This document shows, piece after piece, positions 12,420 to 24,200 of a stretch of 64,000 bases of DNA. The DNA lies in the NCBI GenBank assembly GCA_036583965.1, contig JAZBQD010000017.1:25702385-25766384 (forward strand), given 5' to 3'. Position 1 is the first letter of the stretch, and each line of letters begins with the position of its first letter. Source of the stretch: Prunella strophiata. Taxonomy: Eukaryota > Chordata > Aves > Passeriformes > Prunellidae. The notes under the pieces were generated by a model. It did no database searches. It saw only the letters and a list, made by a program, of their open reading frames with translations, and was not told the origin of the DNA. The translations under genes were made by a program, and so were the position numbers.

Positions 12420-13560
12420 CTTTAACACTTCTTTGGAAAATGCACTGTAGATGTCGGAGGATGCAGAGTCCAGAACACTGGACCACTAACGTGATCATGC
12501 TGTCAGAATTTTGGACCATAATATGGGGAGATCTTTGTAAGTTGAAGGATTTTTATTTGCTGCAGCATCTGACATGAAGTCAAATGTCAAAGACCATGAT
12601 TTATGTTAACAGAAGCCTTTTGCTACTTTTTTTATGTTTTCTCAGGGAGGGAAAGGATAAAGTCTGAAAAAACAGCTGAATTATTGCTGCTATTGAATAT
12701 TGAGCAGCTGGAGAAACAGTTATAGAAGAAAAGGAGAAAAAAAAAAGAAAGAAAGAAGAAGTAGGGGTAATGCTTAGGCAAGCTCCAATTCACCCAGCAT
12801 TGTACAGATTCCAATTCATGTGGCTGATTTGCAAAAACATTATGGCCATAAATCAGGTGATATTGAAATCCAGCAAGTGCAACCCTGCAGACAAAATGTA
12901 GGACATAATAATGGTCCTGCAGTCCAATGCAGACATAATAAAGGCCCAAAAATTTGGATTTCAGTAGGTTCTTGTCAACAATAAACATTCCTAATAGAAA
13001 GGGGAGCACAGCAAACAATATTAACATCAGGATCCAAAGAAGTTGGGTGTATGACTCAGAGGGCAAAGAGTTAAAATCACTGGAGTAAACAGAGCAAGTG
13101 TTATCTGTGAAGCTGCCAAGGTTAATTTATGGCTCCTAGGCGGGAAGAAGATGTCAGCTATTCACCTTGCAATTAAAGATCGCAACAAAAATATTTTGGA
13201 TTTCGATGATCTGAACTCTCAAACCTGGTGCCTGCTGGATGGCAATCCGTGATCCTTTTGTTTGAATGCTAACCCAAACCCTAAAAGAAATCCAGAGACT
13301 GCAGTGTTCTCACTCTCCTCGGTGTCTGCCAACCCATTTTCAAGAATTGTTCAAGTAGTATAGAGCTGGAATTTCTGAAGTTCAAGTCAATTTAACTCCA
13401 CTGACAGCAGCGATACCCAATAATGCAAAACTAACAGCCACAGTACAAGCACACCTGTGCTTGAGTATTGATGGCATAATCAAAGATTTTGAGAGAGGAG
13501 ATGTTATCACTCACTCACGCCCTTCTTTTTTTTCTGTCTGCCAGTTGAAAGAGTTGAAGA
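12420..13560. other. Complex unique block; candidate conserved non-coding element
   Basis: More balanced in base composition than the surroundings, free of recognisable repeats, and dense in non-degenerate words such as ACGTGATCATG and GATTTCGATGATC. CpGs survive near 12454, 13141, 13181 and 13204. A minus-strand frame runs open from just after a TAA at 13127-13129 down to 12632 (164 codons). Its N-terminal half contains a hydrophobic stretch (LLWILMLILFAVLPFLLGMF) that resembles a membrane segment. Its C-terminal end is Phe-rich because of an A/G tract. I see no splice-site pair, start context or family resemblance that would make it an exon. I treat the block as possible conserved non-coding DNA, on texture alone. 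Confidence 0.3.
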
Positions 13561-16500
13561 TCAGTGAATATGAACTTAAATAGTATTATTTATAACGTTT
13601 ATGAGGAAAGACTTCCCTTGCATTATTGAATTTACACAAGCTTCCCTTTTCAACAAACATCCCTAGATTCATTTATAATTTTAAGTATTATTTCATTGTA
13701 GCACAACAAGCAAGTTCCAGCTTCAAATCCACTTAGAGAAGCAAGCATATACTTCATTTTTTTTATGCTGACAGTTAAAAGAGAAAAGAGAAACCCAAAA
13801 AACAAAAACCAAACAAATCAAAACTGTCACTATGAACAAATAATCATATCAAGATTCATGGAAGAAGATGACAGTTTTTTCTCTTCTTTGTAAAAATGCT
13901 TTCACACATGAAATTGTAAAGGAGAATATAATTCAGTCAAAGAATGAAAAGTGTAGGGTTTTTAGCTTTTTGAGGTAGAGTGATAGTCAGCTGAGCTAAA
14001 ATGACTGTTAATGAGGATAAACAATCTTAGAACACAGATTTCAAATAGTTTATCATTATTGAATGGTTTTTTAGCCCAAACCAAAATGAATGTCTTGTTA
14101 CACAAAAAGGTTGCTTAAAGCTCCTGGCGCTCTTACTTTACCCAAAATATACATTAATACTTAGCACTTCAAGACACATACAGGGAAAAATCCAAAAAAA
14201 ACTGGAAAAAAGTATTCCTGTCATATTTCATGAGCAAAATTTACCACCATCTATGTACAAAGTTGTTCATTATTGAAGCACTGAAAAAGGGAAAACAACA
14301 GCTTAGAAAAAGCCTTATGTTTGTGTTTCTTGTTTTGTTTCTATTCTTAAGAAATGACAGACTATATCATTAAAAGGTGAAAGAATCAAAGAATTATTGC
14401 TTCATGACCTGAAGTAGACTTTTTGTTACACAACACTTGAATAGTGTTTCTAAAAAATATAAGCATTGCTGGGTGAATAATGGTAAGCTGGTCAACATCA
14501 ACAGCTTAGTTTACACCTAGTCATGTAAGGCATGAATCCTGTTCTGTCATCTTGAATGATTTGGCATAGTACAGTAATGTATGTCAATTTTATCATTAAT
14601 AATTTTTTTCATTGTCAAACAGGACAGGACAAAATTTCAGGACAGTCTTTTCTACATCCACATTTACATTTTTTCTCCCCTCTTTTCCTTTTAGTATGCA
14701 AGATTGAGGATGAATTTTCAAAGTGAATTTGCTTAAGAGCTCCCCCAAAACACCCAAACCCAAAAGTATACTAATAATTTCTAAATAATAACAATTTTGT
14801 TAAATAATCATACCTGAAGTTTAAAGAAATGTCATGTCAGCTGCCTTTTCTATACCTTTTTTTTTTTGTTAATTTTAAAGTATTTTTCTTTTTTTAGCTA
14901 TAAAAAAAAAAATTCCCAACTTAATAAACCTTGTATTTCCACAGGTTTTATTCTACTTTACTCGGGGAGATTGAGAAAAATAAAAATTGAAAGCATCATA
15001 TTTTGAAATACATCACAAATATTGTAGAAACCTGTAATTGTAACACAGTGATTTGATTACATTCAGTTTATTCAATTACTTTAGCATACTGTTATACTCC
15101 CACTCCAGCTCACCAATATGCAGCATAACATTAGAGCAGGCAAGCCATGCCACTCACAGTTAATGGCCCTCCAGCATTACAATTACATTTATGACATTTT
15201 GCCTAGCTGGGGCTTCTATTACACACTTATCTGAATGCAAAATTTCTCATTAGGTCGTAACTTGCCACAGACTATAGTCTCAGAATATGAAACATTTTCT
15301 TATTTACATTTTTAAATCATTGTTTAAAGACCCATTCAAGTCAGAAGAAAAGTTCTCAAGCTTCACTGGATTGTGCATGTGCTTCTCACACAGGGGATGC
15401 CACTACAAGAGGTAGGGGACATGCCAGGGATGCAGGGGAGAAGGGATTTTTTGATTGTACAGGGCTTTTTAAGGGATGATTTGTGAACGAGACAGAGGTG
15501 GGGAGGAGAGGAATCTAGACCATTTAGGGAGAAACAGGTACAGAAAAATAGAGGGATAAAGAGATAAAAGGGGATAGTTTAAAAGTAAAATATTGAGATC
15601 TGGGGACAGCTAAAATGTCTGCATCCATGCCATGATTTATTTTTTATTGAGGCAGTTCTTTGTCTCCCAGAAACTTGTTTTGTCACATCCAATGCCACAT
15701 AACTAAGCATGTCTTAAAATTTAACATTTTTGTATTTTTTAGTTTCATTCTCTGGTTTCCTCTTGTATGTTAATTCTTGAATTTCCTTTGAAAATTTGAT
15801 CTTCATTTTTCATAAGACTGAATATTTGGCTATGATGTGTTGTCATAAAATGACATAAAAAGGGTAAAATACCAGTCACATAAACAGCTTTCATTGCTGA
15901 GTGAGAATACCTTCTGGCTCTTTAAAAATTCAGTGATGCATTGTGTGATCATTAAAACTGCAGCTGTCATAGGAAACGTATTTATTTAACAATTCAATTA
16001 TAAAGCAGTTCTAATGAACAGGATAGTTTATAAAGAATGGGAAAGTCAAGAAGACATAGATATAAGCTTTTTTTAGGAGATCTAAAAATTACTATGCTCC
16101 AGGCCAAAAATGTTTCAAATAATTTTTTCTTTATGGTAAATATATAAGAATATTAGCCTGTGTATATGAACCCTAAAATAGTGCTACATCACCTGGGTCA
16201 TTCAGAAAACACTTGCGTTTCCACTACTGTTGCTCAATAGTCACAGTTGTATGTTAATTCCTCATTTTCCTTTAACAGAATAGTGAAAGACTAAAATGAG
16301 AGGTATGGACAATATTGCTTGAGGTGTACTGAAGTAATGATATTGCATTAAAAATTATTAATTTTATCCTACTATTTACTCAAACCACATAACATGGTTA
16401 TTGTATTATCTACCTTATCTCTCAGATGAAATTAAGCAAATTATACAGTCTTGGTAAATGTCCTAGCAAACTGACACAAAACTGATTGTTATCAGAGAGT

Positions 16501-17555
16501 AAGTCTAAATAATTCAACAGCAGACAGTGAAGGAATGTCAAGTGGGTCCTTCAGACCATTGTCTTCTATCTGAAAAATGTCCTGTAGCACCTAATAGTTT
16601 CATAACAATTTTAATGGCTGAACATAGTGTATGCTAATAAACTTTACAAGTGCCACTGAGAACAGATGACTGGAAGAGCACAGATACAGAAGAATTGAGG
16701 TGGAAGTCAAAATTGGCTCAATAAGAGAAGACAGCGAAAGTGCTTTGAAAACACCCCTTATAAGTATATTTTATGGTGATTTTTTTTAGGAAGAAATGCT
16801 AACATGCACAAAGATGGAAAGGTTTCAAACTAGAAAAGTGTCTGTATTGTAGACCTAATTATGGGTCTTCTTGTGAAGTAGAAACTCAGCAGTGATGCCA
16901 TAAAGTTGCAAAGTAGCTGGAGTTGGGACAAAGCCAAGGTGTACCTGACCAGCAGCAGTGTCCTGTGCACATTCAGTCTTTCTTTACGTAGATACTGTCT
17001 CAGCTGTTCTGAAGGGAAATTGCAATGTAGTCAATATTGCACTGCAAATGATATATTTCTGTACATAATGAAATAGCAAATTAAAGATTTAACTTCAATG
17101 AAAATGAACGTGAACACCAGACACAGCTCCTATAAACTTCATCACTGGCAAACCTAACCCCGTCCATTTATATATTGGATGGAGTGAGATTAACACACTC
17201 ACATTCTGTAATGCATTTCTTAAGATTTTATTTTCAACAACATTAGCTGAAAGAAATGTTACATCTTATGGAAACAATAGGCAAAGTATTGTACTTAAGT
17301 CTGAAGTCAGTCTCCGAGTTATCAAACCCACTTCTTCAGGAAAAGGTATGTTCCTTTTGTTTTTAACATGTTGAAAGTATTGCAGTTTTAAATATTGATA
17401 AAATTCCCACTCTTTTTTCTTTTTGCAATCTAGCAGACAGAGAACACAAATACAACAGAACTGAATCTAGAAGCCCTTCAACTATGTGCACAACCCTTCC
17501 TCACAGAAATATGCCTTGAGAAATGTGTGGACTGAACTGGACATAAATGAATGTC
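13561..17555. other. AT-rich intergenic sequence, no gene recognised
   Basis: No open frame of note and no named repeat in about 4 kb. Complex, repeat-free patches with ATTA-type homeodomain words occur at about 15060-15260 and 15950-16030. An A/C-rich stretch lies at 13785-13825. Confidence 0.55.
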
Positions 17556-18655
17556 ATGACTGATGTCATCCACCTGTTGTTGTGCAAAGCATTTCCTTGT
17601 TTTCAAACCAGAGAGACATGGATCAGATAGGTGGGCCACTCAATGGATAAGGAATTGGCTGATTGATCACACTCAAAGTGTTGTGGTCAATGGCTCATTG
17701 TCCATGTGGAGACCAGAGATGAGTAGAGTTGTTTGGAGGCTGTATTATGACTGACATTGTTAAGCTTCCTCACTGGCAACATGGGCAGAGGGAAGGACCA
17801 CACTCTCATCAAGTTTGCCAAAAACATTAAGATGTGTGGTGCAGTCCACTTGCTGGAAGAAAGGAATGTCATCCAGGATCCTGACATGCTTGACTCTTGG
17901 GCCCATGCACACCTCATAAAGTTCAACAAAGTGAAGTGCAAGTCCTGCACCTGGGTCCAGGCAACCCAAGAGTAAATACAGGCTGAGTTGAGTGAGAATG
18001 GATTGAGAGCAGCCGTGGGCAGAAGCACTTGAGGGTGTTGGTAGGTGACAAGATCTGTCAATGGGTGCTCAAAACCCAAAGGGCCAATGGGATCCTGGGC
18101 TGCATCCAAAGCAGCTTGGCCAGCAGGGTGAGGAGGGGGATTCTGCCCCTCTGCTCTGCCCTTGTGAGATCCCATCCAAAATGCTGCATCTGTCTGGGGG
18201 GTCCTCAGCACAGGAAGGATGTCAGACTCTTGGAATGAGTCCAGACGAGGATCACAGAGGGTTGAAGCACCTCTCTTGTGAAGACAGGCTGAGGCAGATA
18301 GGGCTGTTTAGCTTGGAGAGGAGAAAATTCTATGGATAACTTACTTTGGCCTTCCCCTATTCAAACAGGGCCTAGAGAGATTATTTACAAGGGCATGCAA
18401 TGATAAAACATGGAGAAATGGCTTTAAAAGGAAAGGGAGTAGGTTTAGATTAGATGTTAGGAAGAAATTCTTTTTCGTGAGGGTAGTAAGCCACTGGAAG
18501 TGGTTGCTCAGAGAAGATGCCTTATCCCTGGAAGTCTTCAAACCCTGGTAGGAGGGGACTTTAAGCCACCTGATCAACTGAAAGATGTCCCTGCGAGGAA
18601 GATGGGGAACCGGATGATCTTTAAGGTCCTTCCCAATCCCAGATATTCTATGATT
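17556..18655 (+). mobile_element. CR1 LINE, 5'-truncated, ORF2 RT to 3' end
   Basis: The plus-strand frame around 17611-17724 reads [20 protein letters not shown] and on to NGSLSMWRP, the CR1 reverse transcriptase region just before the GVPQGSVLGP block. That block is missing or scrambled around 17725-17770, where the frame breaks. The copy resumes with the segment after the catalytic box (CGAVHLLEERNVIQ, then WAHAHLIKFNKVKCKS, about 17838-17945). The ORF2 C-terminus and 3' UTR follow. The 3' end (18626-18655) is the classic GGTCCTTCCCAATCCC followed by ATTCTATGATT. The aspartates of the catalytic box are not present, so the copy is dead. Confidence 0.92.
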
Positions 18656-19215
18656 AATTTAAATAATTCTGGCTTTAATTGCATTGTATTACTCAAAGTG
18701 TGCAGTGTAAGACTTTCTTGATGAAGAAAACCTGCCCTTGACTTAGAAATAATAAAAATGATTGCACCTTATCAATGTAAGCTTATATTTTGCTCATGTT
18801 AGCATGATAGTATTGTTTAACTGATTTCCAAAGAGCACAAACTACTTGATTTTTGTTATTGAATGAATATTTTATCTTGTACCATTTCCAAATTTCTGTT
18901 GAAAAAAAGATGACAATTCAAAGAAAAAAAAAATTAAAGAAGAATAAATTAATAAACTTCCTTATTTTATCTTACAATACTCATTCTGGAAAGATTTGAG
19001 AAATATGTTATATTACTGCCAACTGAAACCAGCATTGTTTTATTACATTTTTAATACAATTTTAAAAATTATATTGGTCCTTATGCCTAGAACTTTCAAA
19101 CTAGTTTGGGGGACTTCAAGAGAGTTTTATTAAGCCATTAAATCTACCTGAGATTATACCACTGTATTCCAGTAATTTCTCACAGATTTTAATGAACTCC
19201 ATCACAAATATGATT

Positions 19216-19255
19216 GGTATATTTACTTATTTACTGGTATATTTACTTATTTACT
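19216..19255. repeat. Two exact tandem copies of a 20-bp unit
   Basis: The 20-bp unit GGTATATTTACTTATTTACT occurs twice head to tail (19216-19235 and 19236-19255) with no mismatch. Confidence 0.97.
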
Positions 19256-19272
19256 CTGGGAAAATAACTACA

Positions 19273-19317
19273 CTACATAGCCTATGCATAAACTATGTAG
19301 TCTATGAATAGGCTATG
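19273..19317. repeat. Inverted repeat with two alternative hairpins
   Basis: Arms at 19276-19290 (CATAGCCTATGCATA) and 19303-19317 pair with one mismatch around a 12-base loop. A second pairing is possible between CTACATAG (19273-19280) and CTATGTAG (19293-19300), using part of the same left arm and the loop. Confidence 0.9.
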
Positions 19318-21771
19318 GAAAAAAAAAATCAGAACACAAACCAGACCAAATCAATAAAAATCTCACTCGCTTCTCACCCCCCAAAAATACCCCTAAAGAC
19401 CCCCAAAAAGCAAAGAAACAAAAACTAAAACAATGGGAGGGAGAAGAGAGGAATTGCCTGTGATAAAAGAAAAATAACAGCTCAAGTGATATGTGCGTTT
19501 AGTAAGAGTGAATTAAATATTTATGATGGAATCAACGTACTTTGAGAAAAAAAGTGATTACCTGAGCTGGATGGCATAGCTTTCCTGGCACAAACCACAT
19601 TTGATCGGCCCGCAGGCAATTTTAATAGTAATTTAAAAGTACTCAGGACTCATCATTTTATGTCAGACACTCATTTGAAGACATTACCTAAAATGATATG
19701 AAGCTCTTATATCCTCATCTCAAAATACATTAGTGATTTCTGCTTAAGCATTTATAGTGGCAGACTTCTCCAATTTGTGAAATACTGAGCTGAGATGAAA
19801 ACAACTTATCCAAAGCCCTTTTCTGTTAAGGGTTACTTTTCTATTTACCCTCTGGATGTGGAAATATATTTTTCCATTTAATAAAGAGGTTAATCATAAT
19901 CTTACTTCCTTTCAACTATGAACTAAATTGCTATGATAAAGAGTGATACATTAAAATTGTGCACACATGTATTGTGTGTACAATATAGTGGACAAAGTGT
20001 TTCTGAAATGTCTCTTTGGATATTTTTAAATTACAAAAATGAACATTTCACATTTTACTAATAGAGCTTACCATCTGCTCTATGTCAACAGAGTATCAGG
20101 AGTAAAAAGCAAACATATAGGTCCAGCACTGAGAGCTGAGTCAAAATAATCAATATTATATTGAAAAGAATTTAGAAAAGTAAATCAGTCTCATCTCTTC
20201 CAGCATTTGGTATGTGCAGTCATACTATAGGACTCACAGGAACCTAAACAACTATTTAATGTTTATTTTTTCAGAATGACATATCCTGATTGTGACTGTG
20301 CTTGTTCTTGTTTCCTGGCCTGAGCTAAGGTTTACTGAGAAAGCAAAGCAGTTCATGTTTACACATAGGACACATAGGAGCAGTTAGCTCATTGCAGTGT
20401 AGTTATTTTACTCTCATTTTTTATAGGTGCTTTCATGGATAATACATTTGCATTTTGATCACAGCAAATTATCAAAACCAGCTTGGAATCCAAATCTCTT
20501 TCATGCTGCCATATATTCTCACATATTTCTTTCTGTTTTTGTTCCTTATTCTGTTCTTTTTCTGTTTATGACTAGCCTGACAAGCCACTTGATTAAAGCT
20601 TTATTACACTCTATATAATAATCTTAAGAGGGGCAGTTACAGGAATGGAGATGAAAATGACCAAGAAATTATATAAGTTACCAGAGAGAAGCTGTAAAGA
20701 CAGAAATTGTTGGTATCTACTTAATATTATCAAACCAAGGGAACTCTTTTCCTTACTGAAAGCATTCCACGCACTCCCCCCTTTCATTCTTTACTCCTGC
20801 AAATGCTTTTAAGATTTTCTTTGAAAAGCCATCATTTTAAAAGTACCCATGTAAGAACATGTAATCCCTATATAATTATTTTTAAATTGCTCTTTTCTAA
20901 AATATTGGCAATGTTTCAGATTACTAGTTTACACAATAAGGAAATGCCTCAGACATACTTCCAAGAAGATAATAGAGATGGATGATTTATTACATAGTTT
21001 GGATGGAGTATGTTGCTAACAAAAAGAGAAATAGTCAGATTAATATTTACAAAAAGAACCCAAAAAAACCTAACAAAAAAAAAAAAAAAAAGCCCAAAAA
21101 ACACAAACCCACAAAAAACCTAGTATCAGACTTCTGAGTACTGTTGGGGAAGAAACCACAACATTGTGTTTCAAGGTTTTCCGAGACTTCCTGAGATATT
21201 CAGTATGATAGGGACCTAACACTTCTGTACTGAAGAATAAGAACAAAACATTCTGAGAGGGATAAAAGGACAAACAAGTCCTGAGATGGAGAATCAATCA
21301 AAAGGAATTCCATTGATTCCAGTGAGAGGTTTTGGAGACTCTCATTATAATGATCATAGGATTAGTATGTATCAAATTTAACATTGATTTGGTATTACTT
21401 TTTCAAAATTCATTTGCAATTTGGTAAACTAGTATTTTCATATGAAATCATGCAATTGACAACTTTAGATAATTCTTGTTTTGTAGATAAGCATAAATAC
21501 ATGTGCTGAGGAAAACAAAATGGAAAAAATGATAAAGAATGTTTGCAGTCTTAATGCTTTATTTTTGCTACTTTCCATAATTTGGAGAAGTAATCATTTC
21601 TGGAATATATCACACAGATTATGGTAATTACAGGTGATGTAATAAGTACAGGTAATATAATAATAATTCATCCCATGAATTATTATTTCTTTTGACTAGA
21701 CAATGCTGAAATACTCATATTTATGAAATTTAAACAATAACATTAAAATGAGCCCCAAAAAAGTAAGGGAG

Positions 21772-21776
21772 AGGTA
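21772..21776. repeat. Target-site duplication, left copy
   Basis: AGGTA immediately before the TGTC start of the LTR; identical to 22811-22815. Confidence 0.85.
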
Positions 21777-22810
21777 TGTCATGGTTTCATACTGGCCCAA
21801 TGCCAGGCACCCTTGAGAGTCACTCACTCTCCCCTGCCACAGTTGGGCAGCAGAGAGGGAAAAAAAGTAACAAATGCTTCATGAGTGGGATAAAGATGGG
21901 GAGAAACACTTCAAGGGCAAAACATGCACAACTTTAAGGTTGCAAAGTGAATTTACGCCTAACAGAATCAGGAGAATAACGCAAAGTAAAATAAGCTCTT
22001 AAAACACCTTTCCCCCCCTCAGCCCCTCCCTTCTTCCCACTGGCAGTGCAGGGAGACAGGGGGTAGAGGTTTGGTCAGTTCTACACCTGAGATTTTCTTC
22101 TGCTGCTCTGTGACACTGTGGGGTCCCTCCCACAGGTGACAGTTCTCTGTGAACTTCTCCAGCATGGCTCCAATCTCACAAAAAGCAGTTCCCCCATAAC
22201 TGGTGCAATGTAAATACCCCCCACAGACAAACAGTGCTCCCAAAACTGCCACAACGTGGCTCTCTTCCCACAGGGTGCAGTCCTCCAAGGACAGGCTGCT
22301 CCAGCCTGGGGACAGGGCCCCTCTCTCCACGGGTCTCCCACAGGGTCACAGCCTCCTCCAGGCATCCACCTGCTCCAGCATGGGCACCTCCATGGGCTGA
22401 GGGTGGATCTCTGCATTCCCCATGGATCCCCATGGGCTGCAGGGGCACAGCTGCCTCACCATGGCCTGCAGAGGCTCCAGTTCCTGGAGCACCTCCTGCC
22501 CAGGAGACCTTGGTGTCTCCCCAGGTGACCTTCTCCACTGACCTTGGTGTCTCCATGTTCTTTCTCTCACATGTTCTCACCTCCTCTTCTCTGGATAGAG
22601 GAAAACACCTGTGAGTTTATTTCCTTCTTAAATATATCATCACAGAAGCATTACCAGCCATTCTCATTGGCCCAGTTTTGGCCACCAGCATGTCCATCTT
22701 CAGAGCCATGAAGGATAGGCTTTGCCTGTCATGGTAGAAGCTTCCAGAAGCTTCCCACAGGAGCCATCTCTGTGGCCCCTCTCCTACTAAAAGCCTGCAA
22801 AACCAGTACA
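21777..22810 (-). mobile_element. Solo LTR of an avian endogenous retrovirus (ERVL-like), complete
   Basis: The element starts TGTCATGGTTT and ends CCAGTACA on the plus strand, so both termini carry the TG...CA ends of LTRs. It is flanked by an exact 5-bp duplication, AGGTA. It is GC-rich inside AT-rich DNA. Orientation is taken from promoter-like elements on the complement: a CCAAT box (ATTGG on plus, 22666-22670) followed by a TATATTTAA-type TATA box (about 22640-22627). I recognise the family from bird genomes by the block around 22630-22760 and by the 'ctgcaggggcacagctgcc' word; the ERVL label is my inference. No internal retroviral coding sequence is attached, so this is a solo LTR left by recombination between two LTRs. 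Open frames inside (up to 134 codons) are not genes. Confidence 0.88.
22627..22670 (-). promoter_or_regulatory. CCAAT and TATA pair in the solo LTR
   Basis: On the complement, CCAAT (22670-22666) is followed about 30 bases later by a TATATTTAA-like word. The spacing suits an RNA polymerase II LTR promoter. There is no evidence from sequence that it is active. Confidence 0.5.
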
Positions 22811-22815
22811 AGGTA
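22811..22815. repeat. Target-site duplication, right copy
   Basis: AGGTA directly after the LTR end; identical to 21772-21776. Confidence 0.85.
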
Positions 22816-23065
22816 ATTGAAGTTTTGAGCTGAAAATTTAGTCACATTATATACTATGTATATAACTACATTATAGTAAATTCCACTAAACAAGTTGGGG
22901 CAAAAGGGATATAGACCAGAATCTAAAACTGACACCCAGTTATGGGTTGGCAACTGCTTATTTTAAGAATGTTTTAAGGCAGACACTGAGCTCAGCAGAG
23001 ATGCAAACAAACCATGTCCTGCTAGAGACATCGCTGTTTTTTGGTTGCTTTTTTGTCTATCGATG

Positions 23066-23926
23066 GATGATATGACCTTTGCAGATGTATGTGCAGTCTG
23101 TGCTATTTAGCCATCATTTCTGATGCAGGAGTTGAATATACTAGTAATTTTTATGCTGATGATCTAGACCTGGGGGGTGCTGAGCACTCTTTTGAGAAAC
23201 AAGAGGTTTCACAGAGGGCTCAAGATAGATTGGAGCATTGGTTAATCATCTGTGGCATGAAATTTAACGAGTCCAATCGCAGAATTCTGCACTTAGGACA
23301 GAGTAAGCTGGACACAAGTATGAACTGGGAGAGGAGTGGCTGGAGATGAGCCCTGCAGAATGGGATCTGGGGCTGCTGGTCAGCAGCAGGCTCACTGTGA
23401 GCCAGCAGTGTGCACAGCCAGCCCAAGAGGGCAAACTTCATCCTGGGGACATCAAACACAGCACAGCCATACGGTCAATAGAGGCGGTGATCCTGCTGTA
23501 TATGGCATTGGTGCCACCTCACCGTGTGAGCTGTGTGCATGCTGGACTGCACAACCTGTAAAAAACAAGAAGGTACTCAAGTGCATCCAAAGAAGAGCAA
23601 AAACTGGTGACAGGACTGAAGAGCATCCTGCGAGGAACAGATAAGGTCTTTTGTTTAGTTTGGTTTGGAGAAAAGGAGGCTGAGAGGTGACATCATTGCT
23701 CTCTACAGCTTTCTGAGGAGAGTGTATGGAGAGGGAGGAGCTGAGTTCTTCTCCCTGAGATCTAGGCACAGGATGCAAGGGAATGGATCAAAGCTGCATC
23801 AGGGGAGGTTTGGACTTGACATCAAGCAGTATTTCTCTTTGAAGAGAGCCATCAAACAATGGAACAGGCTTCGTGCCTAGAGTGATTTGTGCTCCAAGCA
23901 TGTCAGTGTTTAGGAGGCATTCAGAA

Positions 23927-23967
<41 letters not shown>

Positions 23968-24085
23968 AATAACACTCATTACATTTTTGGTCAGTCCTAA
24001 ATTGGCCAGGCATTTGGACTGGATAATTGTAGAAGGGTAGATAATTGTAGATAGGTCTCTTCCAGCTGAAATAATCTGTTATCTA
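23066..24085 (+). mobile_element. CR1 LINE, 5'-truncated, with reverse transcriptase YADD box
   Basis: The frame 23089-23346 contains NFYADDLDLGGAEHSF, the catalytic Y-A-D-D motif (codons at 23152-23163) of CR1 reverse transcriptase. It continues with a WLIICGMKFNESN and RILHLG block typical of CR1 ORF2, then hits a stop at 23347. Downstream, 23671-23880 encodes the C-terminal RRLRGDIIALYSFLRR block and GRFGLDIKQYFS. A TA microsatellite interrupts the element at 23929-23968. The CR1 3' UTR then resumes (23980-24085) with a GGACTGGATAATTGTAG and CTCTTCCAGCTGAAAT end. Upstream of the YADD box the element is truncated. Stops and frame changes make it inactive. Confidence 0.9.
23929..23968. repeat. 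(TA)n microsatellite inside the CR1 copy
   Basis: About 15 TA units followed by TGTATGTAT. It sits within the CR1 3' region rather than at its end. Confidence 0.95.
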
Positions 24086-24200
24086 TTACCTATATCTGTC
24101 TATACAATCTGTATCTATATAATCTATCTATATCATCCGTATAAATATCTCCCCATATCTCTACTTACTTATCCATCTCTGCCCCATCTCTAGAAATTAT
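24086..24200. repeat. Degenerate TATC microsatellite after the CR1 3' end
   Basis: TATCTATTACC-type steps, mostly TATC and TATA with interruptions, starting right where the CR1 3' UTR stops. It may have grown from the CR1 terminal repeat. Confidence 0.88.

Larger units (their letters stand above)
18656..21776. other. AT-rich intergenic sequence, no gene recognised
   Basis: No gene supported. Holds a 20-bp tandem duplication and an inverted repeat (listed separately) and an A/C-rich stretch with an A17 run (about 21061-21120). The remainder is AT-rich. Confidence 0.55.

Noticed and set aside
17687..18211. 174-codon minus-strand open frame, the longest in the window
   Set aside because: It is the antisense of the CR1 copy at 17556-18655, which is clearly read on the plus strand.
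20380..20400. AGCAGTTAGCTCATTG, like a tRNA A-box
   Set aside because: No B-box, no cloverleaf pairing and no TTTT terminator at the right distance.
22176..22614. Pro/Ser/Cys-rich frames on both strands
   Set aside because: They lie wholly inside the solo LTR; GC-rich LTR sequence has few stops.
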